A DNA stretch of 20,017 bases from a virus. Made by a program: the position numbers and the translations under genes. The stretch is taken from positions 1 through 20,017 of IMG/VR virus record IMGVR_UViG_3300034374_006238. One strand, 5' to 3'. The notes under the pieces are model-generated. The model was not told the DNA's origin and ran no database searches. It worked only from the letters and a program-made list of their open reading frames with translations. Within the stretch, counting starts at the first letter, position 1. The number at the start of each line of letters is the position of its first letter. This document shows, piece by piece, positions 5,274-12,612 of the stretch.

Positions 5274-5630
5274 ATGAATTATACAATTAAGGAAGCATCT
5301 CAAGAACTTGGAATATCTGAAACTACTGTTAATAGTTTTATAAGCAAGCTAGACTTAAAAGTTAAATATAAACCTATTAAAGTTAATGTTAAATCAAGTG
5401 CAGGAATTAGGTATCAAAAAATTGTAAATTGTAAATATCTTACTAATATTCAATTTTGTAGAATTAAATTTGCTATTAATCTAAACAATAAAATCAAAGA
5501 AAGTTATAGAATTGAAAAAATTACAATTGGTTTAAAAGAAAAATACAATAAAAATAAAAACCATGTTAAAAAATATATGAAGTCTAAACACTTCGATTTT
5601 TTTAGCACAACATTTGGAAATATAAAATAA
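5274..5630 (+). CDS. HTH DNA-binding protein
   Basis: A 118-residue, strongly basic protein. Residues 1-28 (MNYTIKEASQELGISETTVN) read as a MerR/excisionase-like helix-turn-helix, with EASQELGIS as first helix and turn and ETTVNSFISKL as recognition helix. The rest is Lys/Asn-rich without a recognised domain. Its stop overlaps the ssb start by one base (TAATG), so the two are translationally coupled. It probably binds DNA, as a regulator or replication accessory factor. Its ribosome binding site is weak (around AAGAAAT). Confidence 0.7.
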   Translation: MNYTIKEASQELGISETTVNSFISKLDLKVKYKPIKVNVKSSAGIRYQKIVNCKYLTNIQFCRIKFAINLNNKIKESYRIEKITIGLKEKYNKNKNHVKKYMKSKHFDFFSTTFGNIK

Positions 5631-5959
5631 TGAATATAGTTAATTTGGTTGGAAGACTTGGAAAAGATGTAGAGCTAAGACAAGTGGGCGAAAATAAAGT
5701 TACAAGTTTAGCTCTTGCTACTACCGATGGTTTTGGAGATAACAAAAAGACTAATTGGCATAATGTATCTTTCTGGAATAAACAAGCAGAAGCTTTAGAG
5801 AATTATTGCTCGAAAGGTAGTCAATTAGCAATTACTGGAAGTATCGATTATTATCAAGATAAAGAGGGTAATTATAGAACACAAATAAAAGGCATAAGCT
5901 TTGAGTTTATTGGTGGTAGTGGTCAAGGTAATAACTTTGATGATGATATTCCTTTTTAA
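5630..5959 (+). CDS. ssb: Single-stranded DNA-binding protein
   Basis: A 109-residue SSB, at the short end for the family. Residues 1-95 are the OB fold: NIVNLVGRLGKDVELRQV at the start, then TNWHNVSFWNKQAEALENYC and KGSQLAITGSIDYYQDKEGN. The C-terminus is a short Gly/Asn linker ending DDDIPF, the acidic tip that recruits partner replication and repair proteins. It coats single-stranded DNA at the phage fork. It is coupled to the upstream HTH gene by a one-base overlap and is the last gene before a new promoter. Confidence 0.95.
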   Translation: MNIVNLVGRLGKDVELRQVGENKVTSLALATTDGFGDNKKTNWHNVSFWNKQAEALENYCSKGSQLAITGSIDYYQDKEGNYRTQIKGISFEFIGGSGQGNNFDDDIPF

Positions 5960-5982
5960 TAATTTAAATAATCTATAAAATA

Positions 5983-6011
5983 TTGACTTATATTATATAG
6001 TACGCTATAAT
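5983..6011 (+). promoter_or_regulatory. Near-consensus sigma-70 promoter for the repeat-protein block
   Basis: TTGACT (5983-5988) and TATAAT (6006-6011) are 17 bp apart. The start would be near 6018, ahead of AAAAAGGAC and the ATG at 6054. CTATA-A-TATAG (6005-6015) is a palindrome over the -10 box. Confidence 0.75.
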
Positions 6012-6053
6012 ATAGATAAGAATTTAATAAATTAGATAAAAAGGACAAATAAA

Positions 6054-6527
6054 ATGAAAGAAAAAATGACAAGTTATGAAGCATATGTATATTGTAGAGA
6101 TGTCAAAGATACTAAAGAAATTAGACGATTGATTACTGATAGCAATGATGCTTATTGGTATTGCATATATGTAAAGGACAGAAAAAGCATTAGAAAGTTG
6201 ATTACTGATAGCAAGAATGCTTTTTGGTATTGCAAAGATGTCAAAGATAGAAAAAATATGAGAAAGTTAATTACTGATAGATATCATGTTTTTTGGTATT
6301 GCAGAGATGTAAAAGATAGAAAAAATATGAGAAAGTTAATTACTGATAGCTATGATGCTTATTGGTATTGCATATATGTAAAGGACAGAAAAAGTATAAG
6401 AGAGTTGATTACTGATAGATATCATGCTTTTTGGTATTGCAGAGATGTAAAAGACAGAAAAAGTATAAGAAAGTTGATTACTGATGATGCTTTGATTGAT
6501 GAATTAGATAATATAAAGTTAATTTAA
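6054..6527 (+). CDS. Protein of six 23-residue solenoid-like repeats
   Basis: A 157-residue protein made almost entirely of tandem units of exactly 23 residues from residue 10 to about 144. The unit reads A-(Y/F)-W-Y-C-x-x-V-K-D-R-K-x-x-R-K-L-I-T-D followed by three variable positions. The variation lies at the I/R/K-Y/D pair after Cys and at the last three positions. The spacing recalls helical repeat families such as DUF4116 or LRV-type solenoids, which usually mediate protein contacts. Each unit has a conserved Cys, so a metal or redox role cannot be excluded. AAAAAGGACAAAT supports the ATG at 6054; an in-frame ATG at 6066 matches the start of its shorter paralogue at 6734. The function is unknown. 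Confidence 0.75.
   Translation: MKEKMTSYEAYVYCRDVKDTKEIRRLITDSNDAYWYCIYVKDRKSIRKLITDSKNAFWYCKDVKDRKNMRKLITDRYHVFWYCRDVKDRKNMRKLITDSYDAYWYCIYVKDRKSIRELITDRYHAFWYCRDVKDRKSIRKLITDDALIDELDNIKLI
6081..6485 (+). repeat. Tandem 69-bp coding repeats (six units)
   Basis: Six consecutive units of 69 bases encode the 23-residue repeats. Adjacent units are very similar at DNA level (for example the recurring TATTGCAGAGATGTAAAAGA), so unit number can change by unequal recombination or slippage without breaking the frame. Confidence 0.85.
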
Positions 6528-6537
6528 AAGGAAAAAT

Positions 6538-6732
6538 ATGTCTAGAAGTAAATCTTTAATTAAAGCACAAAAAAAGTATTGTAAGAACAATGTAAAACAA
6601 ATTAAATTTGATTTGATAAAAAATAACGATATTGAAATGGAGATAATATCAAGATTTGAAAAGTCGCAAAATAAAAAAGGTTTATTTATTAAAATTTATC
6701 AAGCGTTTAAAAAATTGGATATGGAGAAATAA
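6538..6732 (+). CDS. Small basic phage protein
   Basis: A 64-residue lysine-rich protein with AAAAGGA just upstream of the ATG. The opening MSRSKSLIKAQKKYCKNNVK followed by a strand-like KQIKFDLIKNND and two helices (EMEIISRFEKSQ, KGLFIKIYQAFKK) is a pattern I associate with small phage and plasmid proteins, often ribbon-helix-helix-like. It lies between the two repeat-protein genes and is probably co-transcribed with them. The function is not known. Confidence 0.65.
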   Translation: MSRSKSLIKAQKKYCKNNVKQIKFDLIKNNDIEMEIISRFEKSQNKKGLFIKIYQAFKKLDMEK

Positions 6733-6733
6733 G

Positions 6734-6931
6734 ATGACAAGTTATGAAGCATATGTATATTGCAGAGATGTAAAAGATAGAAAAAATATGAGAAAGTTAA
6801 TTACTGATAGCTATGATGCTTATTGGTATTGCATATATGTAAAGGACAGAAAAAGTATAAGAGAGTTGATTACTGATGATGATTTTGAAATCCCAAATTG
6901 CAATATAAAGTTGAGTAAAAAGGACAAATGA
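6734..6931 (+). CDS. Two-unit paralogue of the 23-residue repeat protein
   Basis: A 65-residue protein. ATG 6734 is preferred over a longer frame beginning at 6656, because GGAG (6723-6726) precedes it and its first residues MTSYEAYVYCRDVKD copy the larger protein from its Met5. It has two 23-residue units, corresponding to units 4 and 5 of the larger gene, then a different acidic and basic tail (DDDFEIPNCNIKLSKKDK). A 120-base stretch is identical to 6297-6416, so the copy is recent. Its stop lies within the ribosome binding region of the next gene. Confidence 0.7.
   Translation: MTSYEAYVYCRDVKDRKNMRKLITDSYDAYWYCIYVKDRKSIRELITDDDFEIPNCNIKLSKKDK
6758..6877 (+). repeat. 120-bp direct repeat, identical to 6297-6416
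   Basis: Bases 6758-6877 are identical to 6297-6416 by direct comparison (offset 461). The 29 bases from the ATG (6734-6762) also match 6066-6094. The short gene is therefore the larger gene with internal units removed. Confidence 0.9.
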
Positions 6932-6932
6932 A

Positions 6933-7400
6933 ATGGAAGTCAACAAATTAAGAAAAATATATTTAGAAAAAATAGTTAGCTTATTTATGAATGAACAGAA
7001 ATTATCAGATGGCAATAATTTTTATTTTATCGACATACATGGAGATGTTGAAGACAATTGTGATGTAATCGTAAAGATATGTGAGATAATAGTTAGTGGC
7101 TACATTGCTGGCGAGGATGTCATATTAAGAAAATTTATGCGTATTAACATGAAAAAACAGATTGAACATCTTAGCTGTAGTTTGATTGGTGGCAATAAAG
7201 TTTGTTTTTGGCTAGAAGGTTATCAAGAATATTTTAATGATAAAACTCTAGTATTCGAGTTCATGGAAAAAATACGCAAGCTAAATTATGATTATGTTGA
7301 TCGATGTATTAGAAGATACGAAGACGAGGGTTTAATAATTGAACCAGAGTTTGTCGAGATTTTAACAACAAATGACAAATTTGAAAGAGTAAAAAATTAA
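6933..7400 (+). CDS. Hypothetical protein
   Basis: A 155-residue soluble protein with an extended start site AAAAAGGACAAATGAA ahead of ATG 6933. It begins with a helix (MEVNKLRKIYLEKIVSLFMN) and continues with YFIDIHGDVEDNCDVIVKIC, then a mixed region with a CFWLEGYQEYF segment and a final helical part (VDRCIRRYEDEGLIIEPEFV). I recognise no motif. It ends the accessory block that begins at 6054 and is followed by a new promoter and leader. Confidence 0.7.
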   Translation: MEVNKLRKIYLEKIVSLFMNEQKLSDGNNFYFIDIHGDVEDNCDVIVKICEIIVSGYIAGEDVILRKFMRINMKKQIEHLSCSLIGGNKVCFWLEGYQEYFNDKTLVFEFMEKIRKLNYDYVDRCIRRYEDEGLIIEPEFVEILTTNDKFERVKN

Positions 7401-7402
7401 TA

Positions 7403-7431
7403 TTGATTTTATAACGAAATAATTGTATTAT
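7403..7431 (+). promoter_or_regulatory. Sigma-70-like promoter for the ClpP-like gene
   Basis: TTGATT (7403-7408) and TATTAT (7426-7431) are 17 bp apart. The predicted start at about 7438-7439 begins the GGCTAGGG leader. Confidence 0.6.
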
Positions 7432-7438
7432 TAATTTT

Positions 7439-7514
7439 GGCTAGGGAGATATCCCGAAAAGAGGAATGTCCACCTCCTGCCTTTTAAACAGGACTTTGCA
7501 CAAAGGAGACAATT
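7439..7514 (+). promoter_or_regulatory. Structured leader with possible ribosome-binding-site switch
   Basis: CTCCTGCC (7474-7481) can pair with the transcript's first bases GGCTAGGGAG (7439-7448, two bulges). Part of it can instead form hairpin TCCTG/CAGGA (7475-7479, 7489-7493). The loop of that hairpin begins CCTTT (7480-7484), complementary to AAAGG (7502-7506) in the AAAGGAG ribosome binding site. The two states exclude each other, as in a translational switch. A GGGA-GATA-TCCC hairpin (7444-7455) competes with the first. It lacks the P0 hairpin and the CAAAGTTTG core of the leaders at 1531 and 4320. Confidence 0.45.
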
Positions 7515-8072
7515 GTGAGCAAAAAAAAATCAGAATATAAACAAATAGAAATTCACACCAAAGAAGAAAACTTTTCACTTATAAGTAACACAAAAAATAT
7601 TTATGATTTGTATGTGGGCGAGTTCGATGATTCAGAGCTAGGTCACAACATGATAATTAATAAATTGTCTCAACTTGACAAAAAAGATACTTTAAATATT
7701 CATATAAGCTCGAATGGTGGTGTTGTAAGTTTGCTAATTAATTATATAAACATTTTGCAAAAAACTACTGCTACAGTCAACGCTTATTTAAATTTTGGCT
7801 ATTCTGCTGGAGCTTTATTATTTGGAGCTTGTCACAATAGATATGTATACTCACATTCTTCATTAATGTATCATACATTCTCACAATGTATAAATGGAAA
7901 ATCTCAAGAGTTGCAATCAAATTTAAGTTGTAATATGAGAATAATACATGCATTGATGAATAATTTTTATTTAGGCATTAATGAAGAAGAATTTAACCAA
8001 CTCAAAGATGGTAAAGATTTTTGGTTTGATGCAGATGAGATAGTAGATAGAAAAATAGCGATAATGATATAA
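7515..8072 (+). CDS. ClpP-like serine protease
   Basis: A 185-residue ClpP-fold protein. The GTG start is supported by AAAGGAG (7502-7508). Residues about 60-69 (NIHISSNGG) form the oxyanion/substrate strand. GYSAG places the nucleophile at Ser97. SLMYHTF gives His120. The KDFWFDADE segment aligns Asp168 with the third catalytic residue. These spacings nearly match E. coli ClpP (Ser97, His122, Asp171). Phage ClpP-like proteins often act as prohead proteases, but this one stands alone, far from the scaffold-capsid genes, which have their own DUF2213 protein. It may process head proteins or degrade host or phage targets. Confidence 0.85.
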   Translation: MSKKKSEYKQIEIHTKEENFSLISNTKNIYDLYVGEFDDSELGHNMIINKLSQLDKKDTLNIHISSNGGVVSLLINYINILQKTTATVNAYLNFGYSAGALLFGACHNRYVYSHSSLMYHTFSQCINGKSQELQSNLSCNMRIIHALMNNFYLGINEEEFNQLKDGKDFWFDADEIVDRKIAIMI

Positions 8073-8090
8073 CTATGAGTGATATTAACA

Positions 8091-8228
8091 ATGTCTAAAC
8101 TAACAGATGAAATTAAAAATAGAGATAAAATAAAAAATGATTTTTGTTTAAAACAAAATATAAAACTAATAAGAATCCCGTATTATCATTACCATAAAAT
8201 AGAAGTTATTTTAGATAAGGGGTTATAA
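8091..8228 (+). pseudogene. C-terminal remnant of a phage (homing) endonuclease
   Basis: A 45-codon frame from ATG 8091 with a weak ribosome binding site (GAGTGA). Residues 7-40 contain RDKIKNDFCLKQNIKLIRIP followed by YYHYHKIEVILDK. I recognise this as the end of phage VSR-like/DUF723-type endonucleases, where an RDKIK..yC..N.IkLiRIPY motif follows the catalytic core. The upstream catalytic part (a YDG.QHF-type motif) is absent and the frame is closed at 8076. Such enzymes often lie beside terminase genes, as here. It may be a decayed intron-less homing gene or a small translated leftover; it ends directly at the next start. Confidence 0.6.
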
Positions 8229-8774
8229 GTGTCTTTAAGTACTAGAAAAAAAAATCAGATAATTGCAGAGTGGAAAGCTGGTAGATTTAATAGCTATTAT
8301 GCTGTAGCTAAACACCATCAAATAAGTCAGCCAATAGCCAAGAAAATGTTAGTAAATATAGATCAATCAAATGTAGATATAGTAAGGACTGGAGTGGAGT
8401 ATGAAACAGCTAAAAAACTTAGTAAAAATTTAGTAGAAATAAAAGCTATAGAAAATGAGGTTGCTAATAGGATTAAAGTTGACAATATATCTAATAAGAT
8501 ACTTGATAAAGCTAGCCAAATGATATCATCAAACAAGACTATTGAGAAAGTAAATGTCGGCGATGGTATGCAATCATTTCAAGAAAGAGAATTGAATAGT
8601 GCGGACTTAAAAAATTTAGCTGATACAGTTGATAAGGCTAGTGTTACTCTTGGAGTAAACCAAAGACACGCTAGCAGTCAAGTAACAGTTAATAATACTA
8701 ATGCACAGCAGAATAACGATAATAATAGCAATTTAATCACAGAAGCCCTGAAGGCAAAGTATGCAAATAAATGA
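8229..8774 (+). CDS. terS: Terminase small subunit
   Basis: A 181-residue protein starting at GTG 8229, directly after the preceding TAA, with AAGGGG upstream. Residues about 8-40 (NQIIAEWKAGRFNSYYAVAK, HHQISQPIAKKML) form an HTH typical of small terminases that recognise the packaging site. The central part is helical and would oligomerise. The C-terminus is an Asn/Gln-rich flexible stretch (VTVNNTNAQQNNDNNSN) ending in a helix likely to contact the large subunit. It overlaps terL by 14 bases. Identification rests on HTH, length and position. Confidence 0.8.
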   Translation: MSLSTRKKNQIIAEWKAGRFNSYYAVAKHHQISQPIAKKMLVNIDQSNVDIVRTGVEYETAKKLSKNLVEIKAIENEVANRIKVDNISNKILDKASQMISSNKTIEKVNVGDGMQSFQERELNSADLKNLADTVDKASVTLGVNQRHASSQVTVNNTNAQQNNDNNSNLITEALKAKYANK

Positions 8775-10134
8775 CATCGTCAATTGTAGAACTGATCTAC
8801 TAACTTTTTCAAAAGCTATTTTCAAAAGCCGTAAAGGTATCGACTGGGTAGAAAACTTGCATCATAAGGTTATATGTGAACATCTTGAGCGTGTTGTTAT
8901 TGGCGACATTAAAAGGCTTATAATTAATATACCCCCGAGATATTCAAAGACAGAGTTAGCAGTTATCAACTTCATTGCTTGGTGTATTGGTAATTATCCA
9001 GATAGCGAATTTATTCATGCGAGTTATTCTAAGAGATTAGCTACTAACAATACATGGAATGCTAGAGCAATAGTTGAGGGCGAAACCTTTGAGGAAATAT
9101 TTGGAGAAATAGGACTAAGGAACGATAGCAACGCAAAAGACGAGTGGCGGACAAATGCTGGCGGTTGTGTATACGCTACGGGTGCAGATGGTACTATCAC
9201 AGGCTATGGTGCTGGTGGTATGTCAACCAATTTCAAGGGTGCAATAATTATAGATGATCCACACAAGGCTGGGGAAGCTAACAGCGATACTATGCGTAAC
9301 AATGTTATTGATTGGTTTAGCACAACTATAGAAAGCCGAACCAACTCAAAAGATACGCCAATTATATTAATCATGCAAAGACTACATGAGGAAGACTTAA
9401 GCGGTTTTTTGTTAAATGGCGGTAATGGGGAAGATTGGACACATCTTAATATACCAGCTATTGATGATGATGGATTGCCTTTGTGGGAATATAAGCATTC
9501 TATAGAAGATTTGCGTAGAATAGAAAGTGCTAATCCTTACGTATTTGCTGGACAATATATGCAGACGCCAGCACCTAAGGGAGGTGGATTGTACAAGCAA
9601 GATCGGTTTAAATATTACACAATAGAGCCTCAATTTAAATATAGATTAATGTTTGCTGATACGGCAATGAAAACTAAAGAAGCAAATGATTATAGTGTAT
9701 TGCAGGTGTGGGGATATACAGCAAATAAAGATGCTTATCTGATAGACCAGCTGAGAGGAAAGTGGGAAGCTCCAGAGCTAAAGCAAATGACTACATCATT
9801 TTGGGAGAAGCATAAAAATTTATCTAACGGCAGGCTAAGAAATTTATGTGTGGAAGATAAAGCTAGTGGTACTGGATTAATTCAATCACTTCAAAGGGAA
9901 AATAATATAACCGTTAAAGCAATTCAAAGAAACAACGATAAGATAACAAGGGCTTATGATGCCGTTCCATATATGGCTAGTGGCAGAGTTTATTTTAGAG
10001 ATGGAGCGGACTATTTATCAGACCTAATACCAGAGCTTTTAGTATTCCCAAATGGAAAGCATGATGACCAAGTAGATGTGTTGAACGATGGTATATCAGA
10101 ATTAGAAAAAAAATCATCTTCATTTTTTGGTTAA
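8761..10134 (+). CDS. terL: Terminase large subunit
   Basis: A 457-residue packaging motor and nuclease. The ATPase has a Walker A variant PPRYSKTEL (58-66), Walker B AIIIDD (161-166) and a coupling segment around QRLHEEDL (206-213). The C-terminal RNase H-like nuclease has FAD (298-300, Asp300), VEDKASGTG (364-372) and HDDQVDVL (434-441), which supply the metal-binding acids. It pumps DNA into the prohead through the portal and cuts concatemers. Length and motifs look complete. It overlaps terS by 14 bases, with GAAGG inside the terS end as ribosome binding site. Confidence 0.96.
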   Translation: MQINDIVNCRTDLLTFSKAIFKSRKGIDWVENLHHKVICEHLERVVIGDIKRLIINIPPRYSKTELAVINFIAWCIGNYPDSEFIHASYSKRLATNNTWNARAIVEGETFEEIFGEIGLRNDSNAKDEWRTNAGGCVYATGADGTITGYGAGGMSTNFKGAIIIDDPHKAGEANSDTMRNNVIDWFSTTIESRTNSKDTPIILIMQRLHEEDLSGFLLNGGNGEDWTHLNIPAIDDDGLPLWEYKHSIEDLRRIESANPYVFAGQYMQTPAPKGGGLYKQDRFKYYTIEPQFKYRLMFADTAMKTKEANDYSVLQVWGYTANKDAYLIDQLRGKWEAPELKQMTTSFWEKHKNLSNGRLRNLCVEDKASGTGLIQSLQRENNITVKAIQRNNDKITRAYDAVPYMASGRVYFRDGADYLSDLIPELLVFPNGKHDDQVDVLNDGISELEKKSSSFFG

Positions 10135-10186
10135 TATTTATCAAAATATGCTAAAATAAATTTATATAAATTATTAAGGTTAAATA

Positions 10187-11677
10187 ATGTTTAATATATT
10201 TAAGAAAAAAAAAGTAGTAATTGATATCCCTGTTGTAGAAGAAAAAAACAAAGAAAAAAGTTTGTTTTGGGGTAGAAGATTACAGAAGCCAACCACAAAT
10301 CAAATAATAGATAATGCTTTCAATAAATCGATTAAATCCAAGCCAAACATCCAACATACAGGCATGGATTCTGTATGTTTCAACAATGCTTACAGTATGG
10401 GTAATAATTATGGAGTTAATCCAATAGCCTTTGATTGGTTTGCTTCCGATTCTTTTATCGGTTTTGGTGCAATGGCAATTATCGCACAAAATAGTTTAAT
10501 TTCTAAAGCTTGTAGTTTACCTGGAAAAGATGCGATAAGAAAAGGCTGGAAAGTTTCAACTATTGAAGACACAAAAATAGAAAGTAAAATATTTGATGAA
10601 ATAAGAAATTTAGATAGGCATAAATATAAAATCAAAGATAAGCTTATTAATCAAGCGCAATTCACTAAAGTTTTTGGCATTCGTGTAGCTTTATTTGTTG
10701 TAGAAAGTACCGATCCTAAGTACTATGAAAAACCTTTTAATATTGATGGAGTCAAAGCTGGAAGTTATAAGGGAATTTCACAAATAGACCCACAATGGTG
10801 TACGCCTATCACCACTTCAGATAATGTCTCAGACCCGGCAAGTTTAAATTATTACGAGCCAACATACTGGCAGATTAATGGAAGAAAATATCATAAAAGC
10901 CATTTAGTGATAACTCGAGGTGATGAAGTGGCTGATATACTTAAGCCAACTTATCAGTATGCGGGAATATCTCTTGTACAGAAAATATATAATCGTTTAT
11001 ATGGCGCAGAAAAAACAGCTAATGAAATCCCGATGCTGGTACAATCTAAGCGTTTAAATGTTTTCAAAATGGAAGGTATGAGCGACAAGGTAGGAGACTA
11101 TAATTCTTTCAATGATTCGATGCAAAAATGGGTCGAGCTAAGAGATAATTATGGCATAAGATTTGCTGATACTAAGGATAGTATTGAGCAGTTAGAGACT
11201 TCATTAAGTGATCTCGATGTCAATGTGATGACACAGTATCAATTAGTTTGTAGTATTGCTAATACCCCGTCATATAAGCTATTGAACTCGCCTATGAAAG
11301 GTTTCTCAAGTGGAGATACAGAGGAATCAAGTTATCATGAAGAGCTTGAGAATATACAAGATTTGATTCTTGAGCCATTTCTTGATAGACATTATCAATT
11401 GTTAATTAAATCAGAAATAAAACCTAAATTTAATATTGATTTCAATGCTTATATTCAGTGGAATGAATTAGACGCCATAACCGAAAAAGAAAGAGCGGAA
11501 ATTGATGAAATTAAATCAAGGACAGATATTAATTACACAAATGCTGGCATACTTGGTCAAAATGGTATTAATAAAAAACTAACAGATGATGAAAACTCAC
11601 CATATTTTGGCATGATTGATAATGATTATAGTGATTATAGCGATATTGATGAAAAAGAAAATATTGAAGAATTATAA
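10187..11677 (+). CDS. Portal protein (DUF1073 family)
   Basis: A 496-residue protein directly after terL, with AAGG ahead of the ATG. After a basic 50-residue start, the family core begins near SFIGFGAMAIIAQNSLISKA and continues through ACSLPGKDAIRKGWKV. The helical stem region lies around IANTPSYKLLNSPMKGFSSG (about 355-375), with the GFSSGDTEE segment typical of portals. The last 50 residues are acidic and probably flexible. Portal dodecamers form the DNA entry vertex and bind terminase and connector proteins. DUF1073 proteins fill this slot in many proteobacterial prophages. Confidence 0.9.
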   Translation: MFNIFKKKKVVIDIPVVEEKNKEKSLFWGRRLQKPTTNQIIDNAFNKSIKSKPNIQHTGMDSVCFNNAYSMGNNYGVNPIAFDWFASDSFIGFGAMAIIAQNSLISKACSLPGKDAIRKGWKVSTIEDTKIESKIFDEIRNLDRHKYKIKDKLINQAQFTKVFGIRVALFVVESTDPKYYEKPFNIDGVKAGSYKGISQIDPQWCTPITTSDNVSDPASLNYYEPTYWQINGRKYHKSHLVITRGDEVADILKPTYQYAGISLVQKIYNRLYGAEKTANEIPMLVQSKRLNVFKMEGMSDKVGDYNSFNDSMQKWVELRDNYGIRFADTKDSIEQLETSLSDLDVNVMTQYQLVCSIANTPSYKLLNSPMKGFSSGDTEESSYHEELENIQDLILEPFLDRHYQLLIKSEIKPKFNIDFNAYIQWNELDAITEKERAEIDEIKSRTDINYTNAGILGQNGINKKLTDDENSPYFGMIDNDYSDYSDIDEKENIEEL

Positions 11678-11679
11678 AA

Positions 11680-12528
11680 ATGGCTAAAAATTTAAAGCTA
11701 TCAAGCAATAAGCAAAAATGGGTAAATAAGTTTAACCCTAATCTTATAGTAGGCGAACCTTTACGCCCAAATTATGAGATTGAAAAAAACACAGTTAGAA
11801 AAGTTGAAAGACTAACTAAGAAGATGATTAAAGAGTTTGAGAGAGAAGTTATAAGACTTTTCAAAAAAGAAAGCCCAGCATACTTCGCACAAGATGCAAG
11901 TATATCTAGCCAAGTTAGAATACTATTAAGCAAGTTAGAAGATAAATTTTATTCTATGTTTAAAGTAGAGGGCAATAATATTGCTAACTATATGACTAAT
12001 AGCGTTAATAGACATTCTAAAGCACAAACGCAAAATAGTCTTAAGAAATTAAGCGGTGGATTATCAATCAATGTTAAAGACTTGAGTGCTGAGACAAAAG
12101 AGATATTAAAAGCTAGTGCGAGTCAAGCCTCGAGTTATATAAGAAGTATACAAGCTGATTATCTTGATCAAGCTTCAGGCTTTACTTATCGGAGCATAAC
12201 CCAAGGCGAGGGTCTCAAAGAATTAATTCCACAATTACAAATACTCAGCGGTAAGACTTTAATAAACGCTAAATTATTAGCACTAGACCAAACAAGAAAA
12301 ACAAACGCTACACTTGATGAAGCGAGAATGAGACAGAACGGAATTACTAAATTTAGGTGGAATCATTCAAGTGCAGGAAAGACACAAAGGCAAACCCATG
12401 TTGAATTTGATGGTCAAATATACGAACTTAACGACCCGCCATACGATAGAGACGCAAAACAAAAAGTAATGCCGGCACAGTTACCTTATTGCAGATGTTT
12501 TAAAACTCCTGTTATTGAATTTAATTAA
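11680..12528 (+). CDS. Mu gpF-like minor head protein
   Basis: A 282-residue protein, two bases after the portal gene. The N-terminal 200 residues are mostly helical and Lys/Ser-rich. The C-terminal domain (about 200-282) carries the Mu F-like signature: LALDQTRKTNATLDEARMRQ, then FRWNHSSAGKTQRQTHVEFD, and a final MPAQLPYCRCFKTPV with a conserved Cys pair. Members are minor capsid or head morphogenesis proteins injected with, or bound near, the portal. There is no strong ribosome binding site, so translation is probably coupled to the portal gene. Confidence 0.88.
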   Translation: MAKNLKLSSNKQKWVNKFNPNLIVGEPLRPNYEIEKNTVRKVERLTKKMIKEFEREVIRLFKKESPAYFAQDASISSQVRILLSKLEDKFYSMFKVEGNNIANYMTNSVNRHSKAQTQNSLKKLSGGLSINVKDLSAETKEILKASASQASSYIRSIQADYLDQASGFTYRSITQGEGLKELIPQLQILSGKTLINAKLLALDQTRKTNATLDEARMRQNGITKFRWNHSSAGKTQRQTHVEFDGQIYELNDPPYDRDAKQKVMPAQLPYCRCFKTPVIEFN

Positions 12529-12554
12529 TTATTTTAAATTATTAATATTAATTA

Positions 12555-12583
12555 TTGACAATAATAAAATATTTATATATCTT
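12555..12583 (+). promoter_or_regulatory. Sigma-70-like promoter for the capsid operon
   Basis: TTGACA (12555-12560) and TATCTT (12578-12583) are 17 bp apart in the 84-base gap before the protease/scaffold gene. The -10 box is weak. This would allow the head genes extra transcription independent of terminase and portal. Confidence 0.5.
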
Positions 12584-12612
12584 AAAATTAATTAAGGTTT
12601 ATAATATTAATT

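Noticed and set aside
6656-6931. Longer start for the short repeat protein
   Set aside because: The extension overlaps the gene at 6538 in another frame and has no ribosome binding site. ATG 6734 has GGAG and begins exactly where homology with the larger repeat protein begins.
7439-7514. Leader before the ClpP-like gene as third member of the pseudoknot family
   Set aside because: It lacks the TATCAAATT 5' end, the P0 hairpin and the CAAAGTTTG core, and no contiguous strand pairs with two upstream segments in the same order and lengths. It is treated as a separate element.
7466-7540. Leader peptide overlapping the start of the ClpP-like gene
   Set aside because: ATG 7466 opens 24 codons, but the only purine-rich stretch ends about one base before the ATG, too close to act as a ribosome binding site, and the peptide has no attenuator-like composition.
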